NCBI GenBank assembly: GCA_024398095.1
Contig: JAKSJK010000009.1
Span: 1-49,900 of the forward strand
Direction: 5' to 3'
Origin: Bacteroidales bacterium
GTDB taxonomy: Bacteria > Bacteroidota > Bacteroidia > Bacteroidales > UBA932
Length of the DNA stretch: 49,900 bases
Position numbers and translations under genes: made by a program. A model generated the notes under the pieces. That model was not told where the DNA came from and made no database searches. It saw only the letters and a program-made list of their open reading frames with translations. Shown here piece after piece: positions 10,773 through 19,700 of this stretch. Positions within the stretch are counted from its first letter, which is position 1. The number at the start of each line of letters is the position of its first letter.

Positions 10773-12401
10773 TCAGATTGCCGGAGCAGTCTCGGCATAA
10801 AGGAATCTGCGGATCTTAAGGGTAGCGGTCTTGTTGAAAGGCTCGGTCATGAACTGGAGCATACCGATCTGGGAACTGCTCTTCACGCGCTGGTTGATGT
10901 AGGTGCGCATAGTCTCGCGAAGTTCCTCAATCTTCTCCTTGGTCTGAGCCTCTGAAATATGACCGAAATCAATGATATTGTCTACGGTCTTGACCAGAGC
11001 AACAAGCTTGCCGCCCCAGTTGACCACAATTGCATCCTCCACCTCCGGGATCTGCTTGATCACATTCTCAATCTCCTCCGGATAGATATTCTCTCCGGAA
11101 GCGCTGAGGATCATATTGTTGAGACGGCCCTTTATGTAGAAGCGCCCCTTTGCATCCATTGCGGCAAGGTCATTTGTACGGAACCATCCATCTGCGGTGA
11201 AAGCCTTGGCGGTACGCTCCGGATCCTTATAGTAGCCAGGCATGATGTTGGCGCCACGTGCCACGATCTCACCCTCTCCTGTCTCAGGATTGACATTATC
11301 CAAACGGAGTTCGACGCCCTTCGCCGGCCATCCGATCGAGCCAGGAACGGTAGTTTCCCAGCAGCTGAACGACAGCAGAGGCGCACATTCTGTAAGGCCG
11401 TAGCCGATACGGTACGGGATGTGGGCCTTCTTGAGGAAACGCTCCACATAGACATCAGGCTTGGCACCTCCGATACCGATGAATTCCATCCTGCCGCCGA
11501 AAGCCTTCATGACCTCGCGGCCAACCAGACGGCACATGATAGAATTGCAGTGCTGGTTCATCCAGGTGAGAACCTTGCTCTTGCGGATCTTTGGCATCAC
11601 CACACCGTTGTAGATCTTCTCGATGATCAGAGGCACGATCAGCATTGCGGTAGGCCTTATATCCTGGAAAACCTTCATGAGATAAGAAGGTACAGGAGCC
11701 TTGGTAAGGTAGCATACGCCGGCGCCGGCTGAGAATGGGTAGATCATGCCGAGGGAAAGCTCATACGCATGTGCCAGAGGGAGCATTGAAAGCATCAGGG
11801 CGTTCTTGTCGATAGAGAACACATCGTAGGCGGCATCCACATTTGCGACGATGTTTCTGTGAGTCAGCATCACGCCCTTTGCAGTGCCGGTGGTTCCGGA
11901 AGTGTAGATGAGCACAGCAAGGTCATCGGCAGATGGCTCACAGACAACAGCTGTCCCAGCCTCGGCGACAGACTGTGAATTTTCATAGATAAGTTCCAAG
12001 GTCTCGATGTCATAGATGGCAGCCAGACCGGCCCTGGCTTCCTCAGAAACCTTGGCAAGGCATCTCTTTGACACAAAGAGTACCTTGGTTTCTGAATGGC
12101 TCAATACATTGTTAACTTCGTTTGCGGAAAAATCAGGAAGGATAGGTACAGCCACACGTCCGAAAGCTACGGAGGCGAAGAACGCCGCTGACCAGTTCGG
12201 ATGGCCGGCAGAAAGGATTGCTACCTTGCTGCCGTAACCGACGCCCTGCGCCAGGAGTTTCTGTGAGAGTTCATCGACAACGGACCCGAATTCCCTGTAG
12301 GTACGGGAAAAGCTCCTGTCCGCCGTCATGTTCATCATATTGTCTCCATATGCAGCGACCGAAGACGCATACAGCTGGGAAAGTGTTTCAAAATTAACCA
12401 T
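10773..12401 (-). CDS. AMP-binding long-chain acyl-CoA synthetase
   Basis: This enzyme probably activates fatty acids to acyl-CoA (or acyl-ACP) through an acyl-adenylate, on the cytoplasmic membrane side. It has 542 aa. The P-loop signature of the ANL superfamily, YTSGTTGTAKG, is at residues 166-176, and the later core motifs GYGLTECAP, GWFRTNDLA and KGRLNNMILSASGENIYPEE are all present, so it should be active. It is a single gene with a minus-strand -7 box upstream and its own terminator. The divergent neighbour is an AraC regulator, which could control it (inference). Exact chain-length preference cannot be read from sequence. Confidence 0.9.
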   Translation of the reverse strand: MVNFETLSQLYASSVAAYGDNMMNMTADRSFSRTYREFGSVVDELSQKLLAQGVGYGSKVAILSAGHPNWSAAFFASVAFGRVAVPILPDFSANEVNNVLSHSETKVLFVSKRCLAKVSEEARAGLAAIYDIETLELIYENSQSVAEAGTAVVCEPSADDLAVLIYTSGTTGTAKGVMLTHRNIVANVDAAYDVFSIDKNALMLSMLPLAHAYELSLGMIYPFSAGAGVCYLTKAPVPSYLMKVFQDIRPTAMLIVPLIIEKIYNGVVMPKIRKSKVLTWMNQHCNSIMCRLVGREVMKAFGGRMEFIGIGGAKPDVYVERFLKKAHIPYRIGYGLTECAPLLSFSCWETTVPGSIGWPAKGVELRLDNVNPETGEGEIVARGANIMPGYYKDPERTAKAFTADGWFRTNDLAAMDAKGRFYIKGRLNNMILSASGENIYPEEIENVIKQIPEVEDAIVVNWGGKLVALVKTVDNIIDFGHISEAQTKEKIEELRETMRTYINQRVKSSSQIGMLQFMTEPFNKTATLKIRRFLYAETAPAI

Positions 12402-12422
12402 AAGTATACTTTGTCAGTGGTG

Positions 12423-12430
12423 CAAAGGTA
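12423..12430 (-). promoter_or_regulatory. -7 box of the acyl-CoA synthetase gene
   Basis: TACCTTTG on the minus strand, 22 nt before the start codon, is a perfect -7 element. The -33 region has only TTTT at 17 nt (12448-12451), so the upstream box is weak and could need an activator. Confidence 0.45.
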
Positions 12431-12514
12431 AAACAGCTTTTTTAACTAAAACGGAATAAAGTTCTTGTTTTTCTCCATATTTCACCTTTAATTTGCAGTC
12501 AAAAGCGAAAAAAG

Positions 12515-13381
12515 GTGGAAATTTTAAAAAAGAAAGACTATTTCCGCAACCTTGCGGACGACGCCGACAGGATCGGAAACGACATGGTTCTTCTTAAAGG
12601 AAGGGCCTTCTGGGAGAGCAGCGACGAACCATACATGGTAGATACAACCACTGCAATATTCCTCACCCGTGGAACAGCGGTTCTCCAGATAAATATGATC
12701 GAGCGTGAGATAGTTGCACCCAGCATGGTCATACTGATGGAAGGCATGGTGGTAAGACACCTCAGGCGCAGCCATGACTCCGCATTTGACGCACTCGTCA
12801 TATCCAGAAGACTCACCGACAGCATCCTCTCCGAAGGCAATGTCTCAGTGCAGCTTCGCTCCCTCATCCACCAGGACGCAGTCTTTCCGATTTCCGGCCA
12901 CGAGATAGTGCTCAGAACCTTCAACTACCTTCTGAAGGTACTGGTACGCATGCAGGACAACCCCTACAGGGTGGAGGCCCTGAAGCACATGACACTTACA
13001 CTTTTCTGCGGATTCGCCCTCAGCCGCCTGAAAACAGACCAGGACAAAGCTCTCTCCAGGAAAGACGAGGTCGCACAGAAATTCCTGGCGCTGGTACGCG
13101 ACAATTTCGAGCAGGAACGTTCCGTGGCATGGTACGCCGACCTGATGTGCCTTACTCCGAAATATCTCTCCCAGGTGGTGAAGGATGTAACCGGGAAACC
13201 GGCCCTGGACTGGATAGACGAATTCACAATCGTGGAGAGCAAGACCCTGCTCAAATCCACAGACCTGACCGTGGACCAGATCGCCACGAAACTCAACTTC
13301 CTATCCTCTTCCCTCTTCGGGAAATACTTCAAAAGGGTGACCGGAATGTCCCCTCGCGAGTATCGTATGTCACTGAAGTAA
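12515..13381 (+). CDS. AraC family transcriptional regulator
   Basis: This is a cytoplasmic DNA-binding regulator of 288 aa. The N-terminal half looks like the cupin-type sensing domain of the family (beta-rich, about residues 20-110). The C-terminal 100 residues form the double helix-turn-helix: WYADLMCLTPKYLSQVVKDV (helix-turn-helix 1) and the IATKLNF...FGKYFKRVTGMSPREYR signature (helix-turn-helix 2). The reading frame begins with GTG; the first in-frame ATG is at about residue 24, so the start is uncertain. It is divergent from the acyl-CoA synthetase, a common arrangement for a regulator and its target, and its stop lies one base from the convergent EamA gene. The effector is unknown. 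Confidence 0.88.
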   Translation: MEILKKKDYFRNLADDADRIGNDMVLLKGRAFWESSDEPYMVDTTTAIFLTRGTAVLQINMIEREIVAPSMVILMEGMVVRHLRRSHDSAFDALVISRRLTDSILSEGNVSVQLRSLIHQDAVFPISGHEIVLRTFNYLLKVLVRMQDNPYRVEALKHMTLTLFCGFALSRLKTDQDKALSRKDEVAQKFLALVRDNFEQERSVAWYADLMCLTPKYLSQVVKDVTGKPALDWIDEFTIVESKTLLKSTDLTVDQIATKLNFLSSSLFGKYFKRVTGMSPREYRMSLK

Positions 13382-13382
13382 A

Positions 13383-14306
13383 CTAGCGGCTGCCCAGCCA
13401 GATAAGTATCATTCCCAGCAGCGTGAGGCTGAGGTCGAAAGCCTTGGCCTTGAGGTTTTTCTCCTTGAACAGCAGGGCGCCGAAAAGGAAGGAAACCAGT
13501 ACTGAGCCGCGTCTGATGAGGGAAATCACAGCAATCATGGAACCCGGTTCCTTCAAGGCTGACAGGTAGGCTATATCTGCCATGGCGATGAAAACCGAGA
13601 TGGTCGGAATCCACCAGGACCAGCGGAAAGGAGTGTCGCTCTTCCGTCTTGGGTACCACACGGCAAGCAGTACCACAGTCATCATCAGCATCTGGTAGAT
13701 CACATACCAGCTCTGGACAAACATAGGCATCAGACGATTCATCAGGAAGCGGTCATAGAGGCCGCTGATGGCGCCGAATACGGTCGACACAGCCACGAAA
13801 AGTATCCACCTGTTGCTCTTGAACTCGATCTTTTCCTTCTTGGATGAACGGCTGAGAAGGAATATGGACAGGAAGGCGACCAGTATACCGGCCCACTGCA
13901 GCAGGTTCGGACGCTCGCCGAAGATGAATATGGCACCCAGCAGAACCATCACCGGGCGGGTTGCATTGATCGGACCTACGATTGTAATCGGAAGATGCTT
14001 CAGTCCGTAATAGCCGAAGATCCACGAAGACAGGACGATGACAGACTTGAGCACCAGCAGCAGATGCGCATGAAGGAGGGAAATGTGGTTCTCAGGGTCC
14101 TGGAACGGGTATGTGTCGAAAGGCGTGCCGGAAAACAGATGCCATCCGCATGCGAAGTCGAGACTGAACGGAAGGAAAATCAGGGTGGATATCACCGTGT
14201 TCAGAACCAGCACGGGAATCACGGCATTATCCTTCAATGCCGCCTTCTTCGAGACGTCATAGACACCCAGCAGGGCGGCGGATATGAATGCCAGCAGCAG
14301 CCACAT
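13383..14306 (-). CDS. EamA/DMT superfamily transporter
   Basis: This is a predicted inner-membrane transporter of the drug/metabolite superfamily: 307 aa with about ten hydrophobic helices in two homologous EamA halves. Typical elements are the N-terminal LLLAFISAALLGVYDVSKKA, the end of the first half around VGPINATRPVMVLLGAIFIFGE, and the second half ending SVLVSFLFGALLFKEKN with a final helix. The substrate cannot be deduced. It converges with the AraC gene with one base between the stop codons and no terminator. A minus-strand TAAATTTG (14335-14342) about 30 nt upstream is a possible promoter box. Confidence 0.87.
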   Translation of the reverse strand: MWLLLAFISAALLGVYDVSKKAALKDNAVIPVLVLNTVISTLIFLPFSLDFACGWHLFSGTPFDTYPFQDPENHISLLHAHLLLVLKSVIVLSSWIFGYYGLKHLPITIVGPINATRPVMVLLGAIFIFGERPNLLQWAGILVAFLSIFLLSRSSKKEKIEFKSNRWILFVAVSTVFGAISGLYDRFLMNRLMPMFVQSWYVIYQMLMMTVVLLAVWYPRRKSDTPFRWSWWIPTISVFIAMADIAYLSALKEPGSMIAVISLIRRGSVLVSFLFGALLFKEKNLKAKAFDLSLTLLGMILIWLGSR

Positions 14307-14364
14307 GATTCCTATAATTTTAGAATTGAGGTCGCAAATTTACAAATATTCGCACAACTTTACC

Positions 14365-14372
14365 TATATTTG
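14365..14372 (+). promoter_or_regulatory. -7 box for the EF-hand membrane protein
   Basis: TATATTTG, a perfect -7 element, lies 67 nt before the chosen start at 14440. The -33 box is poor (TTTA at 22 nt). An 18-bp palindrome follows at 14385-14402, in the early transcribed region. Confidence 0.5.
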
Positions 14373-14384
14373 TCCGTTCGTGCA

Positions 14385-14402
14385 CAGCGTGTGCACACGC
14401 TG
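14385..14402. promoter_or_regulatory. Perfect 18-bp palindrome, candidate operator
   Basis: CAGCGTGTGCACACGCTG equals its own reverse complement. It is embedded in a run with three TGCAC words (14381, 14392, 14401). It lies 12 nt after the -7 box of the following gene, where a dimeric repressor could block transcription. No regulator is identified. Confidence 0.5.
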
Positions 14403-14439
14403 CACACACGCAAAACAAGACAACAAACACTCAAACCAT

Positions 14440-16734
14440 ATGGCAAAGTTAAAGATCAAGAACAAAGATCAGAAGTACGAATGGAAGTATAGTTCCATCG
14501 GTGGAATGACCCGTGTCAACATCCAGAGCGGCGAGGATATCAAACACCTCGGAGAGCTTGACCAGAAGCTTTGGACAGTGCTCAGCTGCCCTGTGACCGG
14601 ACTCGAGTTCCCTGAGAAGACTCTCAAGTTCATAGACTCGGATGGCGACGGCAAGATCCGTGTGAACGAAGTTGTTGCAACCGCAAACTGGCTTACCTCC
14701 GTCCTCAATGACGCAGACCTCCTGCTCAAGAGGGAGGATTCGCTTCCTCTCTCAGCCATCAACCAGGAGAACGAAGATGGCAAGAAACTCTATGAATCAG
14801 CCAAGAAGGTGCTTGAGAACCTCGGCCTTGAAAAGGACAGCATCAGTGTGGCTGACACATCCGACAGCGTGGCCATCTTCTCCAAGACCCGCTTCAACGG
14901 CGACGGCATCATCACTGTCAATTCCAGCGACGATGAGGCTGTAAAGGCTGTCATCCAGAACATCATTGATACCATCGGCAGCGTTTCAGACCGCAGCGGC
15001 GACGCAGGTGTGAATGCTGACCAGATCGCCGCTTTCTACGCAGCCTGCGCAGATTACTCAGCATGGAAGGCAGCAGCCGAGGCTGACAAAGAGAACATAT
15101 TCCCTTACGGAGACGGCACCGAGGCCGCACTCGCAGCTTGCGAGGCTGTAAAGGCAAAGGTCAGCGACTGGTTCATCCGCTGCAAGCTCGCAGCATTCAA
15201 TGGTGACAGCACCGCTGCCCTCGATGTATCCAGCGCAAAGATCGCGGAGATCGCAGACCTGGACCTCAACGCATGCAACGACCAGATTTCAGCATATCCG
15301 GTGTCCCACATCAATCCGGAAGGCGTGCTTTCCTTCGAGGGTGTCAACCCGGCATGGAAGGCTGCGATGGATACCCTCCACACACTTATCTTCCCAGAAA
15401 AGGACAGCATCACCGAAGCTGACTGGAACGAGGCTCTCGGCAAGTTCGCCGCATATACCGCATGGACCGGAGCGAAGGCTGGCGCCGCTGTCGAGGCTCT
15501 CGGCCTGGACAGAATCAAGGATGTGCTCGAGGCGGACCTCAAGCCGGTTCTCGACTCCCTCGTAGACCAGGACAAGGCTCTCGAGGGCGAGGCTAACGCA
15601 ATCGATTCAGTGGACAAGCTCCTCTGGCTCTACCGCGACTTCTACACCCTCCTTTGCAACTATGTGGCAATGCCTGATTTCTACCAGAGCTACAAGGGCA
15701 AGATCAAGGCTGTGTTCCAGGCAGGAACTCTCTACATCGACCAGCGCGCCCTCGATCTCTGCATCAAGGTCAGCGACATGGGCAAGCAGGCTGAGGTCGC
15801 AAGCTTCAGCGGCATGTACATTCTCTACTGCAACTGCACTTCCAAGAAGCTCGGCAAATCCATGACTATCGCCGCCGTTCTCACAAACGGAGACATCGAC
15901 GACCTCCGCGTGGGACAGAATGCAGTCTTCTACGACCGCGACGGTCTCGACTGGGACGCAGTTGTCACCAAGATTGTAGACAACCCTACCTCCGTACGAC
16001 AGGCATTCTGGTCTCCTTACCGCAAGATGGCCAACACCATCCAGGACCGTATCAACAAATCCGCAGCAGAAAAGGATAAGGCTGCGACCGCAAACCTCAC
16101 CGACAAGGCAAACACTGCAACCATTCCTGAAAAGGGCGATGAGAAGGCTGCTCCGAAGGCACCGTTCGACATTGCCAAGTTCGCCGGCATCTTTGCGGCT
16201 TTCGGCATGGCTGCTGCGTTCATCGGCACCGCTCTCGCTGCCCTTGTTCATCCATGGTACATGCCTCTGATCGTGATTCTCGGTCTCGTGCTTGTCATCT
16301 CAGGCCCTTCAATGTTCCTGGCATGGCTCAAGCTCCGCAAGAGAAATCTCGGTCCTGTGCTCAATGCCAACGGATGGGCTGTCAACAGCAAGATTATCGT
16401 GAACATCAAGTTCGGCGCTACCCTCACCCACCTTGCGAAGTATCCTAAGGTCGTTGCAGACGATCCGTTCGCAAAGAAGAAGATGCCTTGGTGGCAGAAG
16501 GCCCTCATCTGGCTTGCAGTCATCGTGGTAGTGCTCGGTGGCATCTTCTGCTTCAACTACAAGACCGGAAAGCTTTGCACGAAGTGCCCTGTCAGCAAGG
16601 AAGTCAGAGCTCGACTCGACTCCACCGCCCACGCTGACAGCATAGCAAAGGGACTCCTCCCGATCGCTGCTCCTGTAGAGGAGGCTCCGGAGGCAGAAGC
16701 CGAGGCTCCCGCAGAAGAGGCTCAGGCAGAATAA
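14440..16734 (+). CDS. EF-hand-containing membrane protein of unknown function
   Basis: I do not recognise a characterised family. The start ATG at 14440 is chosen because it gives MAKLKIKNKD behind the promoter box; the frame is open further upstream but through promoter DNA. The 764-aa protein has no signal peptide. Residues 66-77 form a perfect EF-hand calcium loop (D66, D68, D70, I73, E77). A weaker NGDGIITVNSSDDE stretch near residue 150 may be a second loop. A long alanine-rich soluble part follows, then two TM helices at about 580-640, a third at about 684-706, and an Ala/Glu/Pro tail. The bulk therefore probably lies on the cytoplasmic side with C-terminal membrane anchoring. Its codon usage resembles that of well-expressed neighbours. 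Confidence 0.8.
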   Translation: MAKLKIKNKDQKYEWKYSSIGGMTRVNIQSGEDIKHLGELDQKLWTVLSCPVTGLEFPEKTLKFIDSDGDGKIRVNEVVATANWLTSVLNDADLLLKREDSLPLSAINQENEDGKKLYESAKKVLENLGLEKDSISVADTSDSVAIFSKTRFNGDGIITVNSSDDEAVKAVIQNIIDTIGSVSDRSGDAGVNADQIAAFYAACADYSAWKAAAEADKENIFPYGDGTEAALAACEAVKAKVSDWFIRCKLAAFNGDSTAALDVSSAKIAEIADLDLNACNDQISAYPVSHINPEGVLSFEGVNPAWKAAMDTLHTLIFPEKDSITEADWNEALGKFAAYTAWTGAKAGAAVEALGLDRIKDVLEADLKPVLDSLVDQDKALEGEANAIDSVDKLLWLYRDFYTLLCNYVAMPDFYQSYKGKIKAVFQAGTLYIDQRALDLCIKVSDMGKQAEVASFSGMYILYCNCTSKKLGKSMTIAAVLTNGDIDDLRVGQNAVFYDRDGLDWDAVVTKIVDNPTSVRQAFWSPYRKMANTIQDRINKSAAEKDKAATANLTDKANTATIPEKGDEKAAPKAPFDIAKFAGIFAAFGMAAAFIGTALAALVHPWYMPLIVILGLVLVISGPSMFLAWLKLRKRNLGPVLNANGWAVNSKIIVNIKFGATLTHLAKYPKVVADDPFAKKKMPWWQKALIWLAVIVVVLGGIFCFNYKTGKLCTKCPVSKEVRARLDSTAHADSIAKGLLPIAAPVEEAPEAEAEAPAEEAQAE

Positions 16735-16752
16735 TCTCCTGATTATCAACAA

Positions 16753-16793
16753 TTAAAAGGCGTCACCCGTAATGGATGACGCCTTTGTTTTTT
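16753..16793. terminator. Bidirectional terminator between convergent genes
   Basis: Stem AAAGGCGTCA/TGACGCCTTT (16756-16765 with 16777-16786) has T-rich sequence on both sides (GTTTTTTATTT on plus, TTTTAATT on minus). It serves the EF-hand gene and the second alpha-2-macroglobulin gene, whose stop codon lies next to it. Confidence 0.85.
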
Positions 16794-19700
16794 ATTTCAC
16801 CGTAGTCAGAGGTTTGCTGTATGCATCGTTGGCCCGGTAGTGAGGAGCGTAGAGAGACTCGATCTCGGTCACAGGAGAAGTAAAGGTTCCTTCCTGGGTG
16901 ACGAAGAAGACCTCGGTCACGGAAGACTTCTCCTCCGGGTAGGAATCGAACCAGTACTCGGTGTGATCCTCACGTACCCAGCGGTAGCCCTGAGGCGAGA
17001 AGGTATACCAGCCGTCCACGCAGATAGGCCTCAACCACCAGCCGTAGCGGCCGGAAAGCTGGTCTACAGGGCGCAGGCAGGCAGGTCTGGTTGCATTCAG
17101 ACGCACGAAACTGCGGTTCTCCTCATTCCAGATAGAGTAGGTCGCAACCACCCTGTCGCCCACATGGAGTACATCACCGTCTGCAAGAGCAGAAGTATTG
17201 CCCTCCTTGTCCATTACGGCATATTTCCTAGCGACTGTGAAGCCGTTGCCGGCTGCCTTTATCTCCTCGAAAGGCTTGCGGTAGGTCTTCGAAAGCACTA
17301 TCACTCTGGTGTCCAGGACCGCCTGAGAGGCATCGAGAATGCTGGCGAGAGCCTCCACGAAGCCCGGGTCGGACTCCCACTTCTGAGTCTCCTTCTGGAG
17401 CATCAGCCACAGACGCAGATCATCAGCGAGGCGGGCATATTCGGCAGCATTGTCGGCAGTCACGCAGGCGAGATTGCGCCTGGACGGTGCAGAGAAGAGG
17501 TCACAGATGAGAGAATGGGCATAAGCCTCGCTCTCCAACAGGCCACGGAACGGCATTACCGCATTAGGGAAATAGCGACCGTAGCCCTTATGAGGCTGGG
17601 CATATTCGAAGAGGGAAGCATAGTCCGCCTTCAATGATGCATTCAGTTTCTTGTCCGCAGCCAGCTTGACGCCAAGTCCGGAAGCCAGAGACTTTCCGCT
17701 CTCGGAAGAACAGAGATTCACGAGGATGAGAAGTCTGCGCGCCTTAGGGAATACCTGTCCCTGGAGGCCGCGGTTCTTCTTCGGAGTAAGGTAGTTCGCA
17801 AACTCCTTGCGGGTCTTGCGGTCAGGCTTTGCAGCCAGCTTGACCTCCGGATACATGGATCTGGTGAGCAGGTACTGCTCGTCCGCGAGTCCGCCGCACC
17901 AGAAAGGACGCTTGCCCTTGGTGTCGAACTGTACCTTATCAAGATATGCGCACGCGTCCGCGCACACGCTCGCGAGGGAAGACATGTCAACCAGTCCCCT
18001 GTCGCGGAGACCGCCCAGACGCTGAAGCAGCATGGCAGTCATCAAAGGAGAAGAATCCATCTCCTTGAACCAGGCGAAACCTCCGTCCGAATTGCGCAGG
18101 TCGAGTATCTTCTTCATCAGGCTTGCCTGCACGGAATCATCCTTGGTTGCACCGCCGAGGCTTGCTGAGAGTGCATTGGCATAGTAGGCATCCAGCAGGC
18201 TCAGCAGATTCTCGCACTCCGGGTTCTGAAGTTCAGGAAGAGCCTCGCGAACCATATCGACGATGGAAATTTCCTTGCACTCAGCGCCTTCAGCCTGCAC
18301 ATTCACGAAGCTTCCTCGAAGCTCGGCAAGCAACTTCGAACGGTCAGCACCGGCGAGCAGCACAGCCGAGTGGGACTCGGTCAGAGTCTGTGCGGACTCG
18401 TATACCGGAATATTGAAATAGATGGCATCCGAATCCTCCCCTGCCGAGAAGGTAAGCTTCACACCCATTGTCTCGAGCAGCGGATTGAGTCCCTTTGCCT
18501 TGGCACCTGCCAGTGAGAGGAATTCATCCACGTCTATATCTACTCCGAAACTGAGATTTCCGCCAGCTGGCAGAGTGCCCGGATTGAGCGTCACGGTCTT
18601 GAGAGGCTGGGTAGACTTCACCTTCTCCCAGTCGCCGCCACGATAGAGCTGCATTTTTACACTTCCGCCCACAGACTTCTTCGCCATGCTGGAAACGGTG
18701 GCATTGAGCCTGTACCTGTCGCCCTTGAAGAGATAGAGGGGCTCCACGACAGAAAGCTTCACCGGCATGGTCACGAGCATCTCGCGGCGAAGGGCGTCGT
18801 TGTGCATGGCCTTGTCGTGGGAGAAAATCTGTACAATATAGGTAGACAGTTTGTCACTGGTAGTGAACTTCACGACAGAGTTGCCATCCGCATCGGAAAC
18901 CACATGAGGCTCGAAAGCCAGGGCAGCCTTGAAATCGCTGCGTACAGAAACCTCCTCTGCAGCCTCCGGTGCAGCACCATCCGCCGCCACTGTTTCCATC
19001 ATAGGCATAGACTCCTCTTCGAGGCAGATATCATCACTCAAGGCAACCGCACTGGAGCGGCTGTTCATCAATTTCGAAGACGCACCGAAGATGCCCTTGG
19101 TGAGATAATGGTGGTGCGCGCTATCGTCTCCCAGCCAAGTATTCACATAAGGCACATACGGGCTGGAAGTTGCGAGATTTATAGGGTACCAGCGGTTAGG
19201 CTGAATGGTCTCTGTGCTCTTGTCGAATATGGTCACAGCCGACTCAGCGGAAGGAGCGGTCAGGAAGGACAGTTCGTACTGCCTGCCAGGACGGGCCTCA
19301 TCGGTAAATGAACTGATGCTCAGAGGCAGCCTGTACTTGCTCACAGGACGGCTGTAAGTCATCTCCTTTCGGCAGGAACTTCCGTCGCGGAAATAGAACA
19401 CATACATGACGACCTCGTCCGGATATTCAGTCTTGAACTCCCAGTCTATAGTTTTCAAAGACCCCTTCTGCCCCTGTCTGCCATTGACCGATACCATTTC
19501 GCTGCGAAGAAGCTGTCCGTTCAGTCCCCAGAGCTGGACACTTGCCCAGATAGGCTGCATGGCGTCGCCCAGTTGGAGGGAAATGCCGTCAGAGTCCATC
19601 CTGCGCACGAAATCACGCACCGGTTCGTCCAGCACCTGTGCATCGCTTGCAACCTTCAGGAAGGTAGACTCGGACTCATCCTTGTACTCTTTTCCCTGCT

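Noticed and set aside
10224-10955. Open frame spanning the tRNA, its terminator and the GC-rich element
   Set aside because: It crosses a complete tRNA and two terminators, so it is chance.
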